NCBI GenBank assembly: GCA_016874715.1
Contig: VGTK01000019.1
Coordinates: forward strand, 1-44,896
Direction of reading: 5' to 3'
Length of the DNA stretch: 44,896 bases
From: Deltaproteobacteria bacterium
Lineage (GTDB): Bacteria; Desulfobacterota; Binatia; UBA12015
Shown here: piece after piece, positions 1 through 8,116 of the stretch
How the letters are laid out: each line of letters opens with the position of its first letter
How positions within the stretch are numbered: position 1 is the first letter of the stretch
Translations under genes and position numbers: made by a program
The notes under the pieces: generated by a model
What the model was told of the DNA's origin: nothing
What the model saw: only the letters and a program-made list of their open reading frames with translations
Database searches by the model: none

Positions 1-2093
1 TCGGCGCGAAGGGCGAGGCGGCGCAGAGCCGACGCGGCTTCGTGTGCGTCCCGCACGACGACCCCCGCTCCGCTGCGGCGGACCCGGTCGGCGGGCGCGC
101 CGAGATCGCGCACGATCGCGGGTACGCCCGCCGCCCACGACTCCGACAGGGTGTAGGAGAACGTCTCGGCCGACGGTGACAGCGCGAGCGTGACGTCGAC
201 CGCCGCGCCGGCGAGGCGCGCCGCGATCTCGTCGCGCACGTAGCGCCCGTGCACCCGCAGGCGCGTGGCGACGGCCGTGCCCAGCGCCGCGGCCGCACCT
301 TCGAGGAAGCCGTGCGCATCCGCGTCGCCGAACACGTGCCACTCGAGCGGCAGGTCGCGCGTCGCGGACATGACCGCGAGCGCGTCGTCGGCGCCCTTCC
401 ACGGTGCGGACGGTGCGCCGAGCAGGGCGACGCGCAGCACGCCCTCGTCGCACCGCGCCGCAATCCCGGCGAGCGGGACGGCGAGCGCGTGCGGCACGAC
501 GTGCAGGGGCAGCTTACGGCCCGGATACGCGCGCGCGACCACGTCGCGTGCGGCCGCGGACGGCGCGATCACCGCGGCGGCCGCCTCGAGCAGCGCGCCG
601 AACTCCTCTCGCTGCGCCGCCACGCGCGCGCGCGCGTCGCCCGGTGCGGCCAGGCCGCACGCCGCGTTGAACGCGGTCAGGCAGCCCTGGACGTCGGCGT
701 CACCGTCGAGGCAGGCGCAGGGCTTCCCGCGCGCGAGGTCGAGCCGGTAGAACGACGGACACGTGCAGAGGTAGTCGTGCACCGTGAACGCGAACGGGAG
801 CCCGCGCTGCTCGAGCTGCCGCCACGCGCGCACCGGCCAGCCGGACAGGTGGTGCAGGTGGGCCGCGCCGACGTCGAGCGAGTCGAGCAGCGCGCCGAAC
901 GCGCGCTCGCGCGCCGGGTCGGCGAGGGCGAATCGGTCGGTCACCGGCAGCGTCACGTCGGCGGGGTACGGGAAGAAGTGCTCGACGGGCGTACCGAGGT
1001 CGCCATCGGCGACCTCGGCCGCGAGGATCCCGTCCGCGGCCGGCCATGCGACGATCGCGCGCGGCAGCGCGAGCGCGCGCACCAGCTCGAGCACGTGCAG
1101 CTGCGTACCACCGACCGGCTCCGTGTGCGGGTCGGCGAACGGGTCGGCGTGCAGGACCACCAGCAGCGCCGGCGACCTGCGCCGCGCGCGGCGCTCGAGC
1201 TGGTAGCGCACGTTCTCCTGCAGCTCGGCGAGCGGATTCGAGCCGATGAAGCGCTGGACGTCGGCGTGGTAGCGCGGGTGGCGCGAGCCGAGCACCTCGA
1301 GGTTCGCGGTCTTCAGGGCATCGGTCTCGCCGGAGAACGACGCACTGCCGCGGTGCCAGACGAACAGGTCGTCGCAGGCCCGGATCTCGAAGCCGGCGGC
1401 CTTGGCGCGCTCGCAGAGGTCGTTCTCCTCGCCGTAGCCGCGCCCGAAGGCCTCGTCGAACACGCCGACGCGGTCGAGCACGTCGCGCCGGATCAGCATG
1501 CAGAACCCGTGCGCGGTCACGATCTCGGTTCGCCGCCGCGGGCTGGTGCCGGCGACCAGCGCGTCGAAGGCGTCCAGGTCGAGGCCGTCGGGCAGCGGGT
1601 TCGCGACCATCCACCGCGGCAGGCTCAGGATCGTCCCGTCGTTGGTGAACGGCGACACGATGCCGGTGCGCTCGGTGTGCCGCACGGCGCCGCGCAGGCG
1701 GTCGAGGAAGCCGGCGGGGACCTCGGTGTCGCTGTTGAGCAGCAGCACGTCGCGGGTCGAGTCGGCGTTCATGCCGCGGTTCGCGCTCTTCACGAATCCC
1801 TGATTGACGGCGCTGCGCATCAGCACGACGCGCGACTCGTTCTGCGCGAGGTGGTCGAGCCACGCGACCAGCACCGGATCGGTGCTCGCGTCGTCGACCA
1901 CGACGAGGCGGAAGTCGCCGGTGCCGTGGCGCAGCACGCTCGCGAGGCAGCGCTGCACGTCCTCGCGCGCGTCGTGCAGGGGCACGACGACGTCGATGCC
2001 GCGCACGGCACCCGCGTCGGCCGGCGAGAACATCGAGGCGAGCCAGTCGAGTGCGTCGCTCGCGCTGCGCCAGACGATGTCGAGCAGTGTCAC
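1..2093 (-). CDS. Glycosyltransferase, GT2 domain fused to GT4-like domain (3' end outside window)
   Basis: The reading frame runs off the left edge, leaving about 697 codons with no stop. The N-terminal third is a family-2 glycosyltransferase: a strand-rich start with VVVPLHD, then VVVDDASTDP, the NSDTEVP metal-binding region and the GYGEENDLC acceptor motif. A linker and a GT-B-like half follow, ending in an ETFSYTLSESWAAG segment that matches the E-x7-E sugar-nucleotide motif of GT4 enzymes. It probably builds a cell-surface polysaccharide or O-antigen-type glycan; donor and acceptor cannot be told. The GTG start at 2093 overlaps the stop of the upstream gene (GTGA), which suggests translational coupling. 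Long open frames on the opposite strand here are GC-rich shadows. Confidence 0.85.
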   Translation of the reverse strand, partial: MTLLDIVWRSASDALDWLASMFSPADAGAVRGIDVVVPLHDAREDVQRCLASVLRHGTGDFRLVVVDDASTDPVLVAWLDHLAQNESRVVLMRSAVNQGFVKSANRGMNADSTRDVLLLNSDTEVPAGFLDRLRGAVRHTERTGIVSPFTNDGTILSLPRWMVANPLPDGLDLDAFDALVAGTSPRRRTEIVTAHGFCMLIRRDVLDRVGVFDEAFGRGYGEENDLCERAKAAGFEIRACDDLFVWHRGSASFSGETDALKTANLEVLGSRHPRYHADVQRFIGSNPLAELQENVRYQLERRARRRSPALLVVLHADPFADPHTEPVGGTQLHVLELVRALALPRAIVAWPAADGILAAEVADGDLGTPVEHFFPYPADVTLPVTDRFALADPARERAFGALLDSLDVGAAHLHHLSGWPVRAWRQLEQRGLPFAFTVHDYLCTCPSFYRLDLARGKPCACLDGDADVQGCLTAFNAACGLAAPGDARARVAAQREEFGALLEAAAAVIAPSAAARDVVARAYPGRKLPLHVVPHALAVPLAGIAARCDEGVLRVALLGAPSAPWKGADDALAVMSATRDLPLEWHVFGDADAHGFLEGAAAALGTAVATRLRVHGRYVRDEIAARLAGAAVDVTLALSPSAETFSYTLSESWAAGVPAIVRDLGAPADRVRRSGAGVVVRDAHEAASALRRLALRA

Positions 2094-2764
2094 GCCGGCA
2101 CCTCCCCCACGCGCTCCCACGCGAACTCGGAGACGTCGACGCGTGTGCCGTGCCGCAGGGTGGCCGGATCGGCGCCCGGGATGACGATCACCGCCGCGCG
2201 CCCCGCGTCGTCCTCGGCGAGCCAGCACGGCTCGTCGACGCGCAGCCGCATGTGGCCGAGCTCGCGCGTTCCCGTGCCGTCGTCCGGCGACGCCACGGTC
2301 GCGACCAGCCACCAGGCGTCGTCGTGCCGCGCGAGAGCGAGGTCGAGCACGAAGCTCTCGTCCGGCACGAACTCGTGCGCGAGGAACGCGTGCTCGCCGG
2401 GGCACGCGGGATCGCGCCCGTCGTAGACGCAGGCGTCGGCGAGGCGTTCGAAGTAGAAGCCGTGCGGGCGACGCTCCCAGTTGCCGGCGATGAGCGCGTA
2501 GCCGGCGTTGCGCGGCGGCGTGATCGCGAGGCCGCCGCACGCGTGCCGGTCGCCGACGTCGAGGAACGCCCCGGCGACGGCGAAGTCCCAGTGGTCGGGC
2601 GGCTGCCAGTCGGTGACGCGCAGCCCGGTCTCGAGGAGGAGCCAGGGTAGCGCGAAGGCGATCGCCACCCGCGCGATCGCTCCGAGCCGGCGCGGACGAG
2701 CGGGTGGTGCCGCGTCCGTGTGCGGCTCGCGCGCCGTCGACGCGCTGCTGGGTGTCGTCGTCAC
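2090..2764 (-). CDS. Hypothetical membrane-anchored protein
   Basis: About 224 residues from a GTG at 2764. A longer frame to 2908 would cover the divergent promoter region, so the shorter start is preferred. After about 30 polar residues comes one hydrophobic segment (IARVAIAFALPWLLLETGL), then a beta-rich domain of about 165 residues with several Trp and Cys. It is likely anchored to the inner membrane with the bulk outside. No family was recognised. It precedes the glycosyltransferase with a 4-base overlap, so it probably serves the same surface-glycan pathway. It is divergent from the GntR gene. Confidence 0.6.
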   Translation of the reverse strand: MTTTPSSASTAREPHTDAAPPARPRRLGAIARVAIAFALPWLLLETGLRVTDWQPPDHWDFAVAGAFLDVGDRHACGGLAITPPRNAGYALIAGNWERRPHGFYFERLADACVYDGRDPACPGEHAFLAHEFVPDESFVLDLALARHDDAWWLVATVASPDDGTGTRELGHMRLRVDEPCWLAEDDAGRAAVIVIPGADPATLRHGTRVDVSEFAWERVGEVPA

Positions 2765-2872
2765 TCTCGTCTGGTCCCCGCACCCGGTCGCCGGCCGGAC
2801 CCCGTCCGCACCGCCTGCGACGCCCGGCGTCGACTGTCGGGTTCGACTGCCCGAAGCGCAAGCGCCGCGGGC

Positions 2873-2900
2873 TTGACAATTGGTTGGACCACCCAATAAG
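2873..2900 (+). promoter_or_regulatory. Promoter with embedded GntR/FadR-type operator
   Basis: A perfect -35 TTGACA (2873-2878) is followed after 16 bases by a -10-like AATAAG (2895-2900). The spacer and -10 carry the imperfect palindrome TTGGTTGGACCACCCAA (2880-2896), of the TGG-N-CCA type bound by FadR-subfamily GntR proteins. A repressor here would block polymerase, so autorepression of the gntR-diiron pair is the natural reading. The GTG start lies only 11 bases past the -10, so the leader would be very short. Confidence 0.7.
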
Positions 2901-2910
2901 AGAGCCAATC

Positions 2911-3675
2911 GTGACCGCTGCCCCGCGAGCCGTTCTGCCCTTCCAGCCGCCGCGCCGGCGCCGTCTCCACCAGGACGTCGCGGACCAGCTGCGCGACGCG
3001 ATCCTCGACGGTCGCTTCGCCCCGGGTGACAAGCTGCCGGCGGAGCGCGAGCTGGCCGAGGAGTTCCAGGTCAACCGGACCTCGGTCCGCGAGGCGATCA
3101 AGGTCCTGGAGGGCCTCGGACTGGTGTCGGTTCGCCAGGGCGACGGGGCCACGGTGCTGCCGCTGATCGACGCCTCCTTCGATGTCCTGCCGGCGACGAT
3201 CTTCCGCGGCGGCCGGGTCGACCTGGCGATGCTCGCCGAGCTGACGGAGGTGATCGGCCCGCTGCTGCTCGAGATGGGCCGGCTCGCGATCGAGCGCTGC
3301 CGGCCCGCCGACATCGTCGAACTGCGCCGCCTGCGCGCGATCTTCGGCGACGCGACGCGAGAGCACGAGGAGCGGGCGCGCGCGCTGCACGACGTGCTGG
3401 TCGTCCTGTCGGACATGACGGGCAACCGCGTCTGGCAGATGCTTGCGCGGCGCACCCACGCATTCCTGCAGGCCGAGCCGCTGCGCGAGGCCCGTAGTCG
3501 CCTGCGCCGTGACCCGGGGCGCATCACCGCGGCGATGGACCTGGCGCTCGCGGCCCTCGAAGCCGGCCGCACGCGGGACGCGCTCGCGGCCCTCGTGCAG
3601 GTCATCCGCACCATCGGCGACACCACGGTCACCGCCCCGCGGGGCCGCAGCAACGACCACCGGAGCAACCCATGA
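2911..3675 (+). CDS. GntR-family transcriptional regulator, FadR/FCD subfamily
   Basis: 254 residues from a GTG start. The N-terminal winged helix (about residues 15-80) carries the GntR signatures GDKLPAERELAEEF and NRTSVREAIKVLEGLGLV. The C-terminal all-helical part (about 95-235) fits an FCD ligand-binding domain. The upstream frame is open but crosses the promoter, so GTG 2911 is chosen. The stop overlaps the ATG of the ferritin-like diiron gene (ATGA at 3672-3675), so the two are almost certainly cotranslated. The palindrome at 2880-2896 is the likely operator. FCD regulators usually bind small carboxylates or acyl-CoA; the ligand is unknown here. Confidence 0.9.
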   Translation: MTAAPRAVLPFQPPRRRRLHQDVADQLRDAILDGRFAPGDKLPAERELAEEFQVNRTSVREAIKVLEGLGLVSVRQGDGATVLPLIDASFDVLPATIFRGGRVDLAMLAELTEVIGPLLLEMGRLAIERCRPADIVELRRLRAIFGDATREHEERARALHDVLVVLSDMTGNRVWQMLARRTHAFLQAEPLREARSRLRRDPGRITAAMDLALAALEAGRTRDALAALVQVIRTIGDTTVTAPRGRSNDHRSNP

Positions 3676-4772
3676 GCGATTTTCACATCCAGACAGAGAC
3701 CCAGGAGCCGCCGCTCGATACGGCGATGCAGGTGATCTACCAGTGGAGCTACGACCCCGAGGTCGACGAGCTCCGTAATCTGTACTTGAAAGCGACCGAG
3801 GCGCAGTGGGTCGCCGAGCGCGACCTCGACTGGGACCGTCCGATCGATCACGCGAAGTTCGCGACCACGCCGCTCGGTGCCGCGCTGCCGATCGAGAAGT
3901 GCTCGTACTGGCAGTCGCTCTCGGAGGAGCAGCTCTGGGAGGTCACCCGTCGGACGGCGTCGTTCCGCCTGAGCCAGTTTCTGCACGGCGAGCAGGGTGC
4001 CCTCATGACCGCCGCGCAGCTCGTGAACGCCGTGCCGCACACCGACGCCAAGTTCTACGCCGCGACGCAGACCATGGACGAGGCGCGCCACGTGGAGGTC
4101 TTCGCGAAGTACATCGACAAGCTCGACGAGATCCGGCCGATCTCGCTGCCGCTGCGCCGCGTGCTCGACTCGACGCTCGCGACCGGCGACTGGATGAAGA
4201 AGCTCGTCGGCATGCAGATCGTCGTCGAGGGTCTGGCGCTCTTCTCGTTCAAGGAGATGCGCTCGCTGACCGAGGAGCCGCTGCTGAAGGACCTGCTCAC
4301 CTACGTCGCGCGCGACGAGTCGCGCCACCACGCGTACGGCGTGCAGTACATCGATCGCTGCGTTCCCTGCCTGTCCGCCGCCGAGCGCACCGAGCTCGAG
4401 GACTTCGCGCTGGAAGCCTCGCGCACGCTGATCGACAACCGCAACCAGCAGGCGTTCATGGGCGAGATCCTGCGCGTCTGGGCCGAAGTGGGCATCGACG
4501 CGGGGGAGCTGCTGTCCTGCCTGCAGCGCGAGATGGACGATCTGACGCGCGATCAGGAGAAGGGTCGGCGACTCGGCCCGGTACAGGGATTCGTCATCCC
4601 GACGCTCCGCCGCTGCGGCCTCCTCAGCGAGCGCGTCGCCGCGCACTACCTCGACTTCCTGCGCGCCAACGTGAGCCGCAGCCTGGTCGGCGAGGACGTC
4701 GAGGAGTTCCTGCGCTTCCTGCCGGATCTGCCCGAGGATACCGCCGCCTGGGTGCTCGGCGAGCTGCGCTGA
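3672..4772 (+). CDS. Ferritin-like diiron protein, predicted oxidase/oxygenase
   Basis: 366 residues, mostly helical. Two helix motifs of the carboxylate-bridged diiron type are visible: DEARHVEVF (Glu137, His140) and DESRHHAYGVQY (Glu216, His219). Glu107 (HGEQGAL) and Glu186 (VEGLALF) are good candidates for the other two ligands, completing the E / ExxH / E / ExxH set of the ribonucleotide reductase R2-like and AurF-like superfamily. It is therefore expected to bind two iron (or Mn/Fe) ions and activate oxygen; the substrate is unknown. It is translationally coupled to the FadR-type regulator. The next gene starts 91 bases on, with no strong hairpin between, so readthrough into mlaA is possible. 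Confidence 0.8.
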   Translation: MSDFHIQTETQEPPLDTAMQVIYQWSYDPEVDELRNLYLKATEAQWVAERDLDWDRPIDHAKFATTPLGAALPIEKCSYWQSLSEEQLWEVTRRTASFRLSQFLHGEQGALMTAAQLVNAVPHTDAKFYAATQTMDEARHVEVFAKYIDKLDEIRPISLPLRRVLDSTLATGDWMKKLVGMQIVVEGLALFSFKEMRSLTEEPLLKDLLTYVARDESRHHAYGVQYIDRCVPCLSAAERTELEDFALEASRTLIDNRNQQAFMGEILRVWAEVGIDAGELLSCLQREMDDLTRDQEKGRRLGPVQGFVIPTLRRCGLLSERVAAHYLDFLRANVSRSLVGEDVEEFLRFLPDLPEDTAAWVLGELR

Positions 4773-4863
4773 CCGGGCGGCTGCCGACCGCGGCGTCGGG
4801 AGCACGCCGGCGGCCGGATCGGGCGCGGCCGGGGCGGGCTGGCTGCACCCCGGTCTTTCGCGT

Positions 4864-5937
4864 ATGTTGACGGTGCAGATGGGGATCCGTCATCCAGCGG
4901 CGCGGCGAGCTCCGTCGCTATCCGTCCATGGCGGGTACGTGGTGGTCGTGGTCCTATTCGCGGCGATCGTGTGCGCACCGGGTCGCGCGCACGCGGTGAC
5001 GCCGGCCCCGGGCGCGCCAGCGGTCGCACCGATCGTTCCGCCCGTCGCGGCCGTGGCGCACGAGATCCAGCTACCGGTCGCGGCCGTGGCGCACGAGATC
5101 CAGCTGCCGGTCGACGCCGTCGGCGCCGCAGAGCCCGCCCCGTCCGCCGGCGGAGCGGCCGCAGCCGCATCCGACGGGACGGCGACCGCGGCCGGCGCGG
5201 CGGAGCCCACCGCCGACGACCTGGAGCTCGAGCTCGACGAGCGGCCGACGTCCTTTCCGGACCCGTTCGAGTCGATCAACCGCTCGACGCTGACCTTCAA
5301 CCAGACGCTCGACCGCTGGGTCGTCGATCCGGTCGCCGACGCGTACGGCGCGGCGTTGCCCGACCTCGCCAAGAAGAGCGTGCGCGACTTCCTCGCGAAC
5401 CTCGAGTCGCCGGCGATCCTGATCAACGACCTGCTACAGGGCGAGATGGCGAACGCCGCGGTCACCGTCGGGCGCTTCGCGATCAACACGCTGATCGGCT
5501 GCGCGGGGTTCTTCGATCCGGCGACGAGCCTCGGCCTGGCAGGGCACTCGTCGGACTTCGGCCAGACTCTCGCCCGGACGGGCGTCGGCAGCGGACCGTA
5601 CCTCATCGTGCCGGTGCTGGGCCCCACCACCGTGCGCGACGGCCTCGGGAGCATCGTCGACGTCGCGCTGCAGCCCACCATCTACCTGCTCGGACCGGCG
5701 CCGCTGCTCGTCGCCTCGGTGCAGGAGGGAACGGCCGGGTTCACCCTGCGCGAGCAGCACGGTGCCGACCTCGAGCGTCTCGAGCAGGCGTCGCTCGACT
5801 ACTACGCGGCGCTGCGCAGCGCCTACTATCAGGACCGCATGGCGAAGCTCGCGGCGGAGCCGGAGTCCGCGCCCGCGTCCGACGCCGCGGCGGCGGATCG
5901 CGGAACGCTCGCCGCCTACTTGGCCTTGCCGGCCTGA
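4864..5937 (+). CDS. mlaA: MlaA (VacJ) family outer-membrane lipid-transport protein
   Basis: 357 residues. The MlaA domain covers about residues 130-325: DPFESINRSTLTFNQTLDRWVVDP, then FLANLESPAILINDLLQG, RFAINTLIGCAGFFDPA, GSGPYLIVPVLGPTTVRDG and a C-terminal YYAALRSAYY helix. In the Mla pathway this protein removes mislocalised phospholipid from the outer leaflet and passes it to MlaC. The N-terminus has a hydrophobic export signal ending near AHA but no clear lipobox, unlike the E. coli lipoprotein. An unusually long Ala/Pro-rich linker of about 90 residues holds a tandem repeat. ATG 4879 is an alternative start. The last 22 bases overlap the 3' end of mlaC on the other strand. Confidence 0.9.
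   Translation: MLTVQMGIRHPAARRAPSLSVHGGYVVVVVLFAAIVCAPGRAHAVTPAPGAPAVAPIVPPVAAVAHEIQLPVAAVAHEIQLPVDAVGAAEPAPSAGGAAAAASDGTATAAGAAEPTADDLELELDERPTSFPDPFESINRSTLTFNQTLDRWVVDPVADAYGAALPDLAKKSVRDFLANLESPAILINDLLQGEMANAAVTVGRFAINTLIGCAGFFDPATSLGLAGHSSDFGQTLARTGVGSGPYLIVPVLGPTTVRDGLGSIVDVALQPTIYLLGPAPLLVASVQEGTAGFTLREQHGADLERLEQASLDYYAALRSAYYQDRMAKLAAEPESAPASDAAAADRGTLAAYLALPA
5044..5109 (+). repeat. 33-bp tandem duplication inside mlaA
   Basis: Two adjacent 33-base units (5044-5076 and 5077-5109) differ at one base. They encode two copies of VAAVAHEIQLP in the linker between the export signal and the MlaA domain. The period is a multiple of three, so gain or loss of a copy keeps the frame. Confidence 0.9.
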
Positions 5938-6563
5938 AGGTCGGCGATCTTGCCGTTCAGGTTCGCCATCAGAGCGGCGAAGCCCTCGCGGTCGAGGATC
6001 GCGGTGAAGTCGGAGCGTCGCAGCGCGAGCTCGCTCACGGTGCCCTTCAGGTAGACGTCGATGATCTTCCATGCGCTGCCCTGCTTGCGCAGGCGGTACG
6101 CGAGGTCGACGGTTTCCTTGCCGGGGTCGACCAGGCGCGTGCGCACGAGCACCGTGTCCTGCGCCGCAGGATCCTCCCCGAGCGTCTCGAACGACTGGCC
6201 GGAGAAGCTCGTGAAGCGCCCGGCGTAGTTCGCGACCATGAAGCGGTGGAACGCCTCGAGCCAGCGCTTCTGGTCTTCGGGAGACAGGCCATCGAAGCTC
6301 TTGCCGAGCGACTTGCGGCCCATGAAGTCGAGGTCGTAGGCGGTCCCGATCACGGGCTCGAGCTTCGCTGCGCGCTCGTCGAACGGCGTCGTCGCCGACG
6401 TCCGCATCACATCGACCATCCCGGCGTGCATGGTCTCGACGACCTGCACCGCCGCGGTCGGCTCGGCGGCGATCGCCCCGCCGGCGGAGAGGGCCGTCAC
6501 GAGCCCCAGGATCGCCATCCGCACCTTCGTCCGCGCGCGCGCACCACCTCCCACGTTCGCCAT
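5916..6563 (-). CDS. mlaC: MlaC family periplasmic phospholipid-binding protein
   Basis: 215 residues, close to the usual MlaC length of about 210. An N-terminal signal peptide (AILGLVTALSAGGAIA-AE) is followed by the MlaC fold: DFMGRKSLGKSF, the WLEAFHRFMVANYAGRF helix, and beta strands including TVDLAYRLRKQGSAWKIIDVYLKG. It is predicted to shuttle phospholipid between outer-membrane MlaA and inner-membrane MlaFED. ATG 6563 is chosen; an internal ATG just before the hydrophobic stretch is possible. It is convergent with mlaA and the two overlap by 22 bases (5916-5937), so they are partners in function but not in transcription. Confidence 0.88.
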   Translation of the reverse strand: MANVGGGARARTKVRMAILGLVTALSAGGAIAAEPTAAVQVVETMHAGMVDVMRTSATTPFDERAAKLEPVIGTAYDLDFMGRKSLGKSFDGLSPEDQKRWLEAFHRFMVANYAGRFTSFSGQSFETLGEDPAAQDTVLVRTRLVDPGKETVDLAYRLRKQGSAWKIIDVYLKGTVSELALRRSDFTAILDREGFAALMANLNGKIADLQAGKAK

Positions 6564-6680
6564 GCGACCCCGACCTTGGCACGAAAAAGCGAGGCGCGCA
6601 CGAGCTTGGGAACGCTTTCGATCCGCGATGGGAGTCGCGGCGGGACGGGTGGCGTACGGTCGCTGCGGAAGGAGGTTCTC

Positions 6681-7158
6681 GTGCGGAACGGATCTTCGTC
6701 GCTTGCGGGGACGCCCGTCGCGCTCCTGGTGCTCGCGACCCTGGCCAGGGCCGACGCGCCCGCGACGGCCTGGGAGCCGGTGCGCTGGAGCGGCGAGGAC
6801 ACCGTCGAGCTGCGCACGGCTGCACCCGGCGAGGAGCCGCACTGGTTCAAGGTGTGGCTGGTGGTGCTCGACGGCCAGCTCTACGTGCGGCTCGGCGGCC
6901 GTGCCGCCGGACGCTTCGAGGGCAACGCGACCAGACCGGTGATCGGCGTACGCATCGCGGGCCTCGCGTTCGACGACGTCACCGGGACGCCGGTGCCCGA
7001 CATGGTCGGTCCGGTCGCCGAGGCGATGGCGGACAAGTGCGGACAAGTACTGGAGCGACGTGTTCGTGCGCTTCGTCGACCACCCGCTGACGCTGCGGCT
7101 CGTGCCGACCGATCAGTCCGGCGAGGCCGCCGCGCCGTCGGCGCAGTCGACACGGTAG
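6681..7158 (+). pseudogene. Exported small protein gene, frameshifted by a 10-bp duplication
   Basis: A strong ribosome site (GGAAGGAGG, 6667-6675) precedes GTG 6681. The frame encodes an export signal and a beta-rich domain (WFKVWLVVLDGQLYVRLGG, then PVIGVRIAGLAFDDV). At 7029-7048 the ten bases GCGGACAAGT occur twice in a row. Removing one copy restores a continuous 155-residue protein running ADKYWSDVFVRFVDHPLTLRLVPTD to TAG 7156-7158; with both copies the frame leaves this ending. The fold may be related to the DUF2255/PNPOx split barrel, but this is only a resemblance. The intact 3' end would overlap the convergent gene by 46 bases. Sequencing or assembly error cannot be excluded. Confidence 0.75.
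7029..7048 (+). repeat. 10-bp perfect tandem duplication causing a frameshift
   Basis: GCGGACAAGT is present at 7029-7038 and again at 7039-7048. Ten is not a multiple of three, so the duplication switches the reading frame of the exported-protein gene. Slippage could remove it and restore the frame. Confidence 0.95.
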
Positions 7159-8033
7159 AGGCCGCTGCCCGCGCCTTCCGACGCGAGCAGGTAGCCGCGT
7201 CCGTCGCGGGTGTACGCGATGCCTTCGGACTGCAGCTGCGGGGCGCCGGTCACCTCGACGGGCGGTGCGCGAAGAACGTCCGCGAGCGAGCGGGCACCCG
7301 GGCGAACGAGCTCCCAGGCTCCGGTGTAGGTCCGCAGCAGGACACGGTCGCCGTCCGGGTGCGCGTCGGCGCCGGTCGCGAGCCGCGCGAGCGCGCCCGG
7401 CGCGGGCAGCACGACCACCGGCACGGCGCGGCCACCGCCCCTGGTGCCGAGGCCCTCGACGCGAAAGACCTCGCCGAGGCCGTCGACCGACTTCGTGATC
7501 ACGTAGGGCGTGCCGCTCCGCGGATCGACCACGAGGCTCTCGGTGTTGCGGGTGCCGTCGGGGTAGCGGAACGAGCTGGCGTCGACGTCGAGGACGCGTC
7601 CGTCGAGCGCATCGGGCTCGGGGACGCGCGCGAGCCACACCTCACGGCGGCGGTGCAGGTTGTCGCCGGTGTCGGCGAGCCAGATGCAGCTGCGGCGGTC
7701 TCTCGCGCCGCAGGGACCGACCGCGACGTCCTCGATGTCGCGCGGCCGGAGCCCGCGCAGGGGAAACGTCGCGCGGATCCGGCCGGTCTCGTCGATCGCG
7801 GCCAGCGCGCCTGCGTTGTTGGAATCGTTGTGCGCCCAGTACACACCCGGATGGCGGCGGCTCGCCGCGATGCCGGAGAGCTCGCCGAGCTCCTTCGGAA
7901 CGGTGCCGGTGCGGCGCGCCTCGGTCGCCCACCGCGCGCAGGTGGTGACGTCGGACGCGAGCGACACGGCCGGCGCACTCGCGAGCAGCGTCGCTGCGAG
8001 CAGGCGGGCATGCGGACGAAGCAGGAGCGGCAC
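7113..8033 (-). CDS. Exported beta-propeller-like protein
   Basis: About 306 residues from GTG 8033. GTG 8090 and TTG 8123 are also in frame; 8033 is preferred because the export signal (RLLAATLLASAPAVSLAS) then starts almost at once. The mature part contains ELSGIAAS, VYWAHNDSNNAGALAAID, DIEDVAVGPCG, IWLADTGDN, TESLVVDP and LQSEGIAYTRDGRGYLLASEG. These alternating strand motifs are typical of secreted propeller domains such as SdiA-regulated or esterase-like phytase proteins. Its substrate is unknown. It faces the O-methyltransferase gene across a divergent promoter region. Confidence 0.75.
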   Translation of the reverse strand: MPLLLRPHARLLAATLLASAPAVSLASDVTTCARWATEARRTGTVPKELGELSGIAASRRHPGVYWAHNDSNNAGALAAIDETGRIRATFPLRGLRPRDIEDVAVGPCGARDRRSCIWLADTGDNLHRRREVWLARVPEPDALDGRVLDVDASSFRYPDGTRNTESLVVDPRSGTPYVITKSVDGLGEVFRVEGLGTRGGGRAVPVVVLPAPGALARLATGADAHPDGDRVLLRTYTGAWELVRPGARSLADVLRAPPVEVTGAPQLQSEGIAYTRDGRGYLLASEGAGSGLYRVDCADGAAASPD

Positions 8034-8116
8034 GGGTGTCCGATCGTGGCGACGTTTCGCCGCCCGGACAAGCGCCGCGCGCGAGCTCACGGGTGTGCAC
8101 CGCGGCCCGCTGCGCG

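Noticed and set aside
249..2426. A 725-codon plus-strand open frame opposite the glycosyltransferase
   Set aside because: The translation is Arg/Ala/His-rich without motifs, while the minus strand encodes clear GT2 and GT4 motifs.
3672..4772. Ribonucleotide reductase small subunit
   Set aside because: The diiron motifs fit the superfamily, but there is no R1 gene nearby, no recognisable R2 radical-tyrosine context, and it is coupled to a GntR regulator.
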